A DNA stretch of 64,000 nt from Brachyhypopomus gauderio (Eukaryota > Chordata > Actinopteri > Gymnotiformes > Hypopomidae). Shown in pieces: positions 26,346-36,446 of this stretch. Position numbers and translations under genes: made by a program. Under the pieces are notes generated by a model, which made no database searches, had not been told where the DNA came from, and worked only from the letters and a program-made list of their open reading frames with translations. The stretch covers positions 2,071,001 through 2,135,000 of the forward strand of contig NC_135212.1 in assembly GCF_052324685.1 (NCBI RefSeq). Direction: 5' to 3'. How positions within the stretch are numbered: the stretch's first letter is position 1; each line of letters starts with the position of its first letter.

Positions 26346-28825
26346 GCGGCCCACCACACACTCCACTGCAGAGCCCGACTGCTGGTGAAACTCTGACTGG
26401 GTGGTTGCCCAAATGCTCTGTCGATTAGTCCCTAAGAACAGCACAACAAGAATGGTGCAAGGACCCGTTCACCTTGAGATGTACGTGTGACACGAAGGGT
26501 TTCTCAGCTCCAGACTGCTTTTCACCTGCTTGGTGCCAGACGGCGTGACTTCGTCGGCCATCCTGAAGTCACGGACGATGAATTTGAAGTGGGTCTTTTA
26601 TTGGACGTGTGAGCCCGTTTACGCCTCTGCACGTAGACACCATCGTATCAGAGGGGACGCACACTACAACACACAAACTAAACTGCTTAATGGAAACTAC
26701 ACTTTCTTTTCTTTCCTCCCAGTGACTCTTAAGTTCTACGGCGTTAGCAGCGATGGACACATAAAAGGGACACTGTTTTCTAATGAAGTAATTGAGGTCC
26801 CTTTTTAAGGATTCAGGAGCCATACTGGATGGCCATGACAATTAGCCACACTTGCACCATAATGGATTTTAATGCATCTTAATAATTCAGAACCCCAAGG
26901 TTAATTCACTTGAATGACATAGGAACACTGCCATCATAATGAATATGCCACTATAGTGAAGATGCAAGGCACAGAAAAGGGATGTTTTTTTTTCATTCAT
27001 CCATATTTAATATATAATTATGTATGTACAGAGCTTCAAATATATAAGTTAGGGTCAGTTGACTTGGTAGAATAGTCTAACTCAGTTGCAGCTACATTTA
27101 TGTGTTATTCAGATGTATTTGGAAGTAATTCTGAGTTATGATGTACAGCATATAAAACTCAATTGACTAGCTTATCTTACTACCACCTACTTTGACTACC
27201 ATCCATCTGTGTGTACGAGTTAATGTTGACTATCGCGGTCGTCTTCTGTCACCAGGTTCATAATCTCTGGACCTGATTTTGACACCACTGGTTAGTGCTT
27301 ATGAGAATGTCCAACCAGGCCACAACCTGGACACGAGACAGGACAGCAGGATGAGGAAGACGAGGAGAGAGCATGTAAACAGCTTCTGTTCTTTATCTTC
27401 ATCACGCATGACACATACGAAACTCATTACACAATGTTGCACTGAACACAGTGGCGTACTGTATACTTTTTAATATGTGTGTTTGTTGTATCTCAGGGTG
27501 ATGAGATGGATGAACTATTGAAAAGCTCATGAAAGATGTTTCAATGGAGACGATAATTAGCTGATCATGTAGAGAGCAAGAAAAAAAACCAATAATTCAT
27601 TTTTAAAAATGTGCCTCACATTCTGAAGCTGTCACGTTTATCTTCATAGCAACAGTATCTGGTAGGAAAGAGGGCGGACAAATGTTTCTCCAACGCTCTC
27701 AGGATGTGTGCTGTCTTTGTGTCATCTGCTCGTTTACAGAGGTGGTGACTGTTCAATAGTCTAACCCCACCCCCATGGCAGGGTGATTAACAGCACCAGA
27801 TCGGTACCCTGGGAGCTGGACCACATGAGCTCGTTCAAAATGCCATTTGCTGAGTGGGGCGAGGTGTACCTGCCAGAGCTGCTGACGAGCTGAAAGATGG
27901 CCCATCTGTGCAGAATCTCACCAGGTGTCTGAGGATGCGGGAGGATGATGATGATGAGATCGTGGTGCGATGGACAGTCCTTCTGCGTGTCGGAGGGGCT
28001 TGGGACGACACCAATCGCGGAGATATGATAGAGAGTAAAAAGAGGACATTTGTAATTGAAACATCAGTCCTCAGCTCATTAGGTCACCCATCCTATATCT
28101 GTACCTAACAGACTGTTGTATATGTTGTTGTCAGATCTAAGTTGTTAACCACAAAGGTACCGGTGTTGTACTCAGTGACTGACTGCACTGGAGTGCTATA
28201 TACCTTGTTTCAGTCTTTTTAATGAGTTTACTCACAGGACATGAGCTGTCTGGTCTCATCTTCCTTCATACTGTGTATTCACATATACTGTAGATGCTCA
28301 TGAAAACAACATAAACTGCCCTAGATTAAAATCCACAAAGGGATGACTGGGAGCATGACACAGCAGTATCAGAGAGGATGAGTGACCGTCTGTCAGCTGA
28401 CTACTAAGCACACTGGCTTGAGCTGGAACCCAGAGGCTGAGAGTACCTCATGAAAGGACCACTCAGCATATACATGAATGATCAAATTCTTGATGCATGA
28501 TGAGAAAGACATTTGAGTTTTTGAAGATTAACTTTTTAATAAAAACTGAGTACTTCACCGAAACCTTTTATCAATAATTGAAAGACTCACAACATGAAAA
28601 GAAAAACATAAAATAAATCATAGTGGTAAATCATAGTGGTGTGTTCACATAACCACATATTTTGAACCTCAGATTGATTTAAATGCAATTATCACACTCC
28701 TCCAAATACGTGTAGGCCTGGAGCGTCATTCGAGCATCGGATAAAACCAGAGAACAGAAGGTGGTGATCCTAGAGATGGTCTCTATCTGTGGGCACCTTG
28801 CCCCAGATTCACACCTTTGGTGAGG

Positions 28826-28826
<1 letters not shown>

Positions 28827-28889
<63 letters not shown>
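28827..28889. repeat. (CA)n microsatellite
   Basis: An uninterrupted CA dinucleotide run of about 62 bases. Confidence 0.98.
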
Positions 28890-28895
<6 letters not shown>

Positions 28896-30199
28896 CTGTG
28901 CTGCTTAGACTCTGTGTGCACACGCAGTGACGCAATGCGCTGAAGTGAACTTATATAACTCGATTAGATGAAATGGGTACAAATAATGTATATTAGGATG
29001 TTAGTGTATGGATCGTAGGGCGGATCGCAGGGTTAGTGAACTGCTGAGGGAACTTCACTTGGGAGTGTTGGGTAAAGAGGGAAACTGGTGATCGTGCTGG
29101 GTTTGGGACCCAGTCACTCCGCCAGAGTGGGTTAGTGTGTTCCTAGTGAACGTCGGCACACATTCAGCATTCTTGTCCTCCGCAGTATACAGGTCTAGTT
29201 TAGGGATAAGGGATCAGGCCACGGCTCACTAGGTTAGACTGAAGCACTATGAGGAAGGACAGAAGTTACACCGCATGACAAAATAATACAAAGGTACGTC
29301 TTCATCAGTAAGGCTTTAGAAGACCACTGGCTCTTCACACAGAAGGATTTTGAACGCAGTTTTGTGCAGTTGCTTGGGAACCAACCACATTCTGCTAAAG
29401 ACACATCACAGCAGCCTTCCAGGACACACTGCTAGATAGGAAAGTGTCATGAAAGGACACAGGCCACCATAAATAAGACATGAACAAGAATTGTATTTGC
29501 AATCATTGTGCTTGAATTGCTAGAAGAAGCTTCAATTAAAAATGAAGATGACCGCAAAAATGGCACGTTTACATTACAACTTTAAAATTTTTAAACTAAA
29601 ATGGGTTCCCACAAAGAGAGACTGGCTTTTGTCTACCTCACATGCAAAAACCACTGTGAAAATGTTTATAGCTATTTGAATATATTGTAGCGAGCTGCAA
29701 TAAGCTATGTGAGACTCAAATCTTAATATCCGCTGGGAATGTGTGTTGCTGGTGATGGAGAAATGTTCAGCGCTGGAGATTGAAACTCACCCTGAACTCT
29801 TCCCTCTGACCCACTAGTGGCATTCTATCACCACCTCACCTGGAGAACACCACTTCTGAGAAGAATGATAGATGGCTTAAGGTTCTTGGCAAAGAGCTAT
29901 GAATGTGCTTGATTCTGCAAGAAACAATACTCGTACAATACTTGTTGATAATAAAACACTGGATTGCATTTTGATTGAAATGAAAATACATGTTCTGTTT
30001 AGAGCAGTGAAGCCATCACAATAGTGTGCGGAACGTAGTCGTACACAGTTAAAGGGAAAATACAAATCTGTCCATACATAGGCTAAATGTAATTATGACA
30101 GGAAACGAAACCCACATATAAGAACTTGTTCGCCACAGACGATGGTTGAAATTAATGGATTCTGTAGTTCGGATGGGAGGGGCACTGCAGGTATTGGTG

Positions 30200-30206
30200 T
30201 ATAAAT
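30200..30206 (+). promoter_or_regulatory. Probable TATA box of the tachykinin gene
   Basis: TATAAAT lies 127 bases upstream of the tac4-like start codon. A transcription start about 30 bases downstream would give a 5' UTR of roughly 95 bases. Position and sequence fit a classic core promoter. Confidence 0.5.
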
Positions 30207-30326
30207 GTCATCAGCTCTGTGGCATCAGTTAGAACTCGACACTTTTCTACCGTCCTACAAGACCATCTAGACTGGGTGAAATAACTGGATGAAATAAGTG
30301 ATCCAGTTTGCGTTTTTAATTACACA

Positions 30327-31213
30327 ATGGAGCTCTTAAAATTTTCTGTTTTAGCAGTGGCTCTTTACACGCACGTGTACACCGACGCCTCGCGCCTCAG
30401 TGAGGACAGGGACGCGTCCGTGGACACCTGGCAGGTAAGCGCCTGCTTTGACTTTCTTTAATTATATATCACAAGATATTGTCAAAACCAGCAGCATTTC
30501 TATTTCAGGACGATCCGGCAGAGAGTGGTTTAACACTGCGCTTCGCCGACCTTATGAAGCGCTCCAAATCACAGCAGTTTCACGGATTAATGGGTCGCAG
30601 CTCTGGTGATTCATTCATATTGATGCACACACGCCGTAATCTCATGATTACACTAGAATATATTAGGATTTAGTTCGACAAGGACAACTAACGTACTTTG
30701 AAGAAAAAAAGAGTTTCTTTCCGTCGGGTTTTTAAATGATGAAGAATCTCTTAAATTAACCAGTGAACAACTCATCAGATTAACTGAAATGTGAACATAA
30801 TCTAAACAAGATTTCGAAAATGAATATGTCTGATTCTTCTAGGAATCTCTCCTCCCATGCGACTGGGTCGAAAAAGTAAGAAAAATTATCTCATTTGTAT
30901 ATTTTAACACTTGCTCTGTGTTCAAAATCAGCACTTGTTTTTTTATTTTTAGGAAACAAAGGAGAGATGTTTGTTGGACTAATGGGAAGAAGATCTTCAA
31001 ATGGTGGTAAAATGAGTTCATTTGGTTATGTCTATTCTAAAGACAATCTGAATCTATGTGGATTTGCTTTTAAAAGTCTTAGATAAACGTCTTGGAAACT
31101 ATAGTCTTAACTAGTTCAGAATTTAAATGGTCTTGTGTTGGAATTTAAATTAAAGGCATTTTCCTTTGTTCACAGATTTTGAAAAGGAACTGGAAAAGCC
31201 ACAGTTATACTAA
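30327..31213 (+). CDS. tac4: Tachykinin precursor, tac4 (hemokinin/endokinin)-like
   Basis: Five coding exons (30327-30434, 30509-30605, 30843-30875, 30953-31006, 31176-31213) join in phase to give 109 aa. Residues 1 to about 20 (MELLKFSVLAVALYTHVYT) are a signal peptide. Two peptides are encoded. SKSQQFHGLM follows KR and is followed by GR. NKGEMFVGLM follows RKR and is followed by GRR. Each has the tachykinin C-terminus FXGLM plus a glycine amide donor and a basic cleavage site, as expected for secreted neuropeptides acting on neurokinin (NK) receptors. The peptides differ from substance P (FIGLM, FFGLM) and from fish tac3. The QFHGLM/EMFVGLM pair and the short precursor fit teleost tac4, a family assignment from memory. 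The region between the peptides (ISPPMRLG) is proline-rich. An AATAAA lies about 90 bases past the stop. Confidence 0.85.
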
Positions 31214-31305
31214 GCAAATTCCTGGAGAAAATTTTAACTCCTGTCAAGAAAGAAAGAAAGCAATTGCTCTGGCACATTCACACCAATTACAAGAGATGAG
31301 TTTTC

Positions 31306-31311
31306 AATAAA
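31306..31311 (+). terminator. tac4: Polyadenylation signal of the tachykinin gene
   Basis: AATAAA 92 bases after the tac4-like stop codon, followed by T-rich sequence, fits the end of a short 3' UTR. Confidence 0.7.
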
Positions 31312-31451
31312 TCTGCATTTTTGTAAACATTGTATATTAAGTGTTGCTCCAAGTTATTTATGCCTCGGAACAAAATGAAAGTCATCGTCTCCTGTAGATA
31401 TTCTTTAGAAATTCATTGTAGAATTAGCCTAATATTATATATAATATCAAA

Positions 31452-31465
31452 TAAATAAATAAATA

Positions 31466-31500
<35 letters not shown>
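31452..31500. repeat. (AATA)n/(TA)n microsatellite
   Basis: A run of AAATA units followed by about 28 bases of TA and a short T tract, between the tachykinin and THAP genes. Confidence 0.9.
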
Positions 31501-31855
31501 TTTGAGCATTTACATATTAAGGGACCAGCTATTTGTGGTAATCTGAAACTGAATCATTTAAGTCATTCTCCAATTAATTAATAATAACACATTAAAACAA
31601 ATTAGCATCTAATAACTTTTGTTGGGTAAACTCTAAACTGGCTCTAAACAAACTGACATAAACACACAGCTTTATCAATTTAGGAATAGATGGGAATGTG
31701 TTAGCTAGTGGAGTCTGTTTAACGAGACACGTTTAAAATGTCACATCACAGACGTTATAACAGGGGATTTTTCACTCTAAGTCTTCTTTACTCCGCAACA
31801 TTAAACAGCGTGATCAACGTCTGTCCGTTGGGTGTTGTGAGATGGAGCTGAACGC

Positions 31856-31990
31856 ACACACGTGACAGTCTCTGACACGTGGGTTCCTTCTGCGGCGTTC
31901 CCAGTCACGTGACACATTGGCTCGCGCGCTGCCCACGCGACGGTGACGTATATTATACGCGACTGTGTTGATCCCAGCAGGACGTTATTG
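31856..31990 (+). promoter_or_regulatory. CpG-rich promoter with three E-boxes, upstream of the THAP-integrase gene
   Basis: CACGTG occurs three times within 53 bases (31859-31864, 31876-31881, 31906-31911). It is followed by a CG-rich stretch with a CRE-like GTGACGTA and an ATTATACGCG element. The ATG of the THAP gene is about 150 bases downstream. CACGTG sites bind USF/TFE/MYC-type bHLH factors, so this looks like a housekeeping-type promoter. Another CACGTG at 35505 precedes nmrk1. Confidence 0.55.
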
Positions 31991-32137
31991 AATTCAAAAA
32001 CAAGAGTCTCCGTGTTGGTGAACTAAGTGATAAACATCACTATAAAATTACAGCTTCGCCGTGAAACAAGAGCGTGTGAACGAGTATGTACTTTACAATG
32101 TGTGTAGCTAGATAGTTAGCTTTGGAGGAGAGACATA

Positions 32138-35100
32138 ATGGTGTTTTACTGCTGTGTGTATAAGTTTAAAAACAACACAAAGGACAAGAGTTTGGCGTTT
32201 CACAGGTGGGGGTGGATGTGTGACGCCAGCACTGATGTTTACAGGGTTACATCTCAGTGTGGACCTTCACCCAAGGGTCCTGCTGGCCAGCTGTGTGCCA
32301 TGTCTTGAGTGTTTTAGACTTAGATTTGTTTAATTCTGTTGTCTGTCTATCAATCTGTCTGTCTGACTGTCTGTCTGTCTGTGTGTAGCTTCCCAACAAA
32401 AGATTCGGAGTTGCGTAACAAATGGCTGAAGAACATGAGATGGAAAAACTGGACACCGGCGCCACATAGTAGAATATGTTCTAGACACTTTGAGAAAAGA
32501 TGTTATAGTCTTGTTGATGGGCCAAGAAGAAGACTTCATTCCTGGGCAGTTCCCACCATTTTCTCTTTCCCTGCTCATCTGCAGAACAGGATGGTCCGTC
32601 ACTCACACTGTGTATTGTTTAATAAGAAAGTTATTAAATGCTCTATTGTCTTTTGCCAAAAGATGAGTAGTACTGTATGTGAATTAAATCCTTTTTTTTT
32701 TCAGAGAAATATTAATCCCAGAAGTAGAAGGGCATTGGTGAGTTGTGCTATAGTTGTGTTTGTCTATTGGTCACATGTGTATTGAATGATTGCTGTCATA
32801 TAATGAGCCTCTGGCTTAATGGAGATCAAATTTCCTGCTTCACTTTTGATGCACAAAAAGCAACCCATAGAAGAGTCAGTCCTGTCCCTTCCTCCGAGAA
32901 GATCATCACACTGCAAACCTGCACCTGTAGCTTGTGACAGACTGAAACCAGCCGCACACAGCACTGCACAGGGGTCAGAAGAGCTCGGCTGCCAAAGTGA
33001 CCCAGAGTTCAGTGTGGAGGACGGACCAGACCCGGTGGCCCACCAGACCCTGGTAAAACCTGAAAAGAGGTCTGTTCATTTACATACCTGTCATGTGTTT
33101 CGGCCCACTAAAGTGTGTACTGTATGTGTGTAGCCTCTACTATGTAATCTCTATGCATGCAGCATTGTTATAATTACACAGTTAAGCTCACAGTGCCAGA
33201 TCTTGGGTTACAGTTTACTTGATTTAGCAATCATGATGTTAATGTCAATTTCCTCTTTGAAACATTTACATTTTGTCTCAGTCTAATGTGTTATGCCATT
33301 GTTCAGTCAAATTGTTTTTATCCTTACTTCCTGAACAGGCCGTGTCCTCCGTGGACAATCCTAGGAGATGAGTCTCTCGAGAGAACCATGACCATACCGA
33401 GTTTCTTTCACAGTGCCTACTGTTTGCCCAGGGTAATGTAATGTGCATCAGCTGCGTGTAGTTATGTAATGTATGTTCAGTTGTGAGTGAAGACAGTAAT
33501 GCTTTGGGTCCGTTCTTCATTGTTATGTTTTCTACTGTTTCTTTACTCTTCTACATTTCAGAGTTTTCACTGGGATGGAGACGCTGAATTAAATACTGTA
33601 AGTCACTTTATGTGAGACATAATCTATTAAATGCTTTTTTACAAGTGTAATCTGTTTCATTACTAATCATTCTTTGTGTTATAGATGCCACATGTAGTGT
33701 ATGGAGTCTCAGGACAAACAGAACCCAATATTATTGAGGTAGGAATAATCATGTCAGTATTTTCTTTATTCCTTCAGCGTCTTCATCAATGTCCCTCTAA
33801 TAAAACGTGAACACACCCCTTTATCTCAGGTCAGGGAGAGGTGGGAGTGGCTTGGTCTGGATGTGCGGGGGCCGTTTCCCATGACGGTGGGCGGGCATGT
33901 CCACATCATGACCCTGACGGACTATCACTCCAGATGGGTAGAAGCTTTTCCGCTGACCAGTGACGTGACGAGAGACGCTGCTGTGTGTCTGGCCGGGGTC
34001 GTCCTCCAGCTGGGATACCCTCTGGCTGTCCTCTCCAGGTTTCCCACAAGGCTCCTCGTAGACGTACGAAACACCTAGCTTTGGTTTTTCAGGATTGATG
34101 TGCATGTTATGCGAGTGTCATTACATACTGCAGTGCTTTTGTTTGTCAGATTAATCGAGATCTGAAAAAACACCTGAACATAAACACAAGCTCCCTGGTC
34201 ATACACCACCGCCAAACTGGATACTTGGACCAGGTGACCGAGTCCCTCCTTAACAAGTAAGTAATGCCCACTGTGCTGCAGCACGTTTTGAGGAGAAAAA
34301 AAAGTGTCTGGTGGTTCCTGGAAGGCAGTATGGTCTATCTTTCAGTTAGTGTTCCTATCTCAGCAGCACACACAAGGGCAGGTCAAAGAAGGGCGGGGCT
34401 TCTGTGTCTTCTGTCTCACGGTCTTCAGTGTGTGTGTTTGTGTGGATGACAGGATGGCCACCGAGCTGGTGACGGAGTATCCGGACACCTGGCACATCCA
34501 CCTGCCCGCTGCCTCCCTGCGCCTGTGCTGTACAGAGCACCCCAGCACCGGGACCAAGCCCTTTACTGTCATGTACTCCTCTGGCCCGGCCGTCTTCACC
34601 TCCCCCAGGGACCTACCTGTGAGTGGGATCCAGCCGCTCTCACTAGTCTCACTAGTTTCAGACACGGGTGAACCAAACCCAGGGCAGCTGCTATTTTGTG
34701 TTCTGTTAGTCTGTTGTTATTTGCACAAATATGCAAGCTTTAAAAATGCAGAGAATAAATAACAATGCAGAAATAGAGGCCCTATTAGACACACGTGCCT
34801 TGCACCAACATTTACTGGTCACTTCATTAGATAGGATTAGTAACACAGTAACATTGCTGGGTCTCAGTAAAAAAACATAATTAAAAACACATAAACAATG
34901 ACTGCATAAGCAATAAAAGAAAGTGTTTTGCAGTTAAGCGACTGATAGCCTGATATGTTGTATATGAAGTTCATTTTGTTCAGTTTTTTTTTGCATGTGT
35001 TGGTTTAATTGAGAATGGGTTTGTATTTCCAGTACAGCAGCTCTGACATCAGCCTGAGTTCCTTCGTGATTGCATCCAGTGAAGGCAGCAAAGAACCACT

Positions 35101-35453
35101 GAGCCCAGCAGAAACTGAGCCCAGTACCTCCAGTAAGAGGCTCACTGCTGCGTCAAACACCATGTTTACCCCTGACACCATTTCACCATTCTGTTCAAGA
35201 TAAAAAAAATATTGTCTGCCTAAATAGTGTTTTAAGTTAAGTGTAGCAGTATTTCAGCTGACCTACAGCTTGTTTAAATCTGATTTAAAGATAAAGGTAA
35301 ACCTGACATGAGCATTACTTTAGCAGTTTACATGAACTGTTTATTACAGTATTATGTATTGGGTTTTATTGCAGTCTTATTACTGTCTTATGTGCTGGTT
35401 TTTAAATATATCTCTTAGGTGTCCGAAAAGTTGACTTAACAGAAGTTCCCTAA
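32138..35453 (+). CDS. THAP zinc-finger / domesticated integrase fusion protein (GIN-like)
   Basis: Twelve exons (32138-32205, 32389-32593, 32705-32737, 32861-33069, 33339-33432, 33562-33597, 33685-33738, 33830-34063, 34150-34256, 34453-34618, 35033-35132, 35419-35453) join in phase to 446 aa. Residues 1 to about 90 are a THAP domain: the CC pair in MVFYCCVYK, then FHSFP, W in RNKWLKNM, and CSRHFE. This gives the C2CH zinc ligands of this DNA-binding fold, itself related to P-element transposases. Residues from about 235 match a gypsy/GIN-type integrase core: WEWLGLDVRGPF, DYHSRWVEAFPL, then VLSRFP, HHRQTGYLDQVTESLLNK and a tail with PDTWHIHL. The first acidic catalytic residue is kept. The SDxG aspartate is replaced (SRFP) and the last glutamate position reads aspartate, so strand transfer is unlikely. 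Introns and intact frames across 12 exons point to a host gene, probably a DNA-binding regulator. It could be the vertebrate GIN2 lineage; I am not certain. The exon 2 donor (ATG|GTCCGT) is the weakest junction. Confidence 0.85.
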
Positions 35454-35489
35454 GCAAATGTGGCTCGCGACGTCTGAGTGTGGGGACCT

Positions 35490-35580
35490 CGTGCTCATTG
35501 CAGGCACGTGACCTACGCTTCCGGTTCGGATGACGTCCACGTCACGAACAAATCCACTTCAGATATGAGGGACCGGTTCA
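35490..35580 (+). promoter_or_regulatory. Candidate promoter between the THAP gene and nmrk1
   Basis: Just past the THAP-integrase stop lies a compact cluster: CACGTG (35505-35510), an Ets-type CTTCCGGTTC, a CRE-like TGACGTCC and CACGTCACG. Such clusters are typical of TATA-less promoters. It could drive nmrk1, whose ATG is about 900 bases downstream, through a non-coding first exon, or it could be conserved 3' sequence of the upstream gene. Confidence 0.35.
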
Positions 35581-35913
35581 GGTTCTGTCCTGTTGAGGGT
35601 GCACTGTACAGAATGTGTAAATATGTGAATTTCTTCTAAAAAAAATTTTTTATAGTTACTTTATTTGCTTTGATATAACTATTTTGATGCGTTAAGATAT
35701 CGATTAAAATGTTTCCCCTGGCGCTTTTTATGACCTGTTTTGTGATTTTAAAAAGCTGCATTTATGTTTTAATCGCAATTCCTTTAGTCACATTGCATGA
35801 AAGATGAAATCTTATAGATCACTCAAAAAGCATAACCGATATTTATTCTGATTAAATATTGTTTGGGAAATAGACTATAATGAGGTGGTCACTAGATTTT
35901 AGAATGAGTTCAG

Positions 35914-35919
35914 AATAAA
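35914..35919 (+). terminator. Possible polyadenylation signal of the THAP-integrase gene
   Basis: AATAAA 461 bases after the stop codon, in AT-rich sequence. It is the nearest canonical signal I noticed before nmrk1. Confidence 0.35.
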
Positions 35920-36446
35920 ATTATCAATATATATATTTTAAGATTCCACTTCCATACAAGTGATTCTTTGACTTTATATATAATATACATACTACATTTA
36001 ACGCTTAAAATGTTTGGCAAAAGAAACGGAAAACTGGTTACATCCTATCTTAAAACCTTACAAAACTTACATATAGGAAACTTTTTAAGCGCTATAACTC
36101 GCTAGCATGGAAACGTGACCCATCAGTCTGTACTGTTGGACTGGGTTTAAAACCAGAACCAACATGGCCAGATTGGTGAGTTTATAAAGACTTCGCCATC
36201 TGGCTGTTTAAAACGTTCTCCCTCCACCGCCACCAGATGGCGCCATAGCCTACACGGCACTGGACGGACCAGATAGAGACCGAACCTCCACGACCTTTCG
36301 GTTTGGTTACAACTACGAGCTGAGTCCTTAACCACGTGAAGTCTTCAAGGGAGATCAACAAACGCGTTAACTTTGCCTTCATTGCAAAAATTGATTCGTA
36401 ATTTAAACGCCTTCCGATGTCCTGATTTGTCGGTGGACGTCTGATC

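Larger units (their letters stand above)
25501..30199. other. Intergenic DNA between the array and the tachykinin gene
   Basis: No gene was assembled. It contains a probable hAT-derived remnant (26190-26345) and a CA microsatellite (28827-28889). A coding-looking stretch near 27790-27890 was judged too weak to call. Composition is ordinary for fish intergenic DNA. Confidence 0.6.

Noticed and set aside
27790-27890. Coding-looking stretch ending ...FAEWGEVYLPELLTS and a stop
   Set aside because: It has a weak acceptor, an unrecognised protein and no partner exons; too short to separate from chance.
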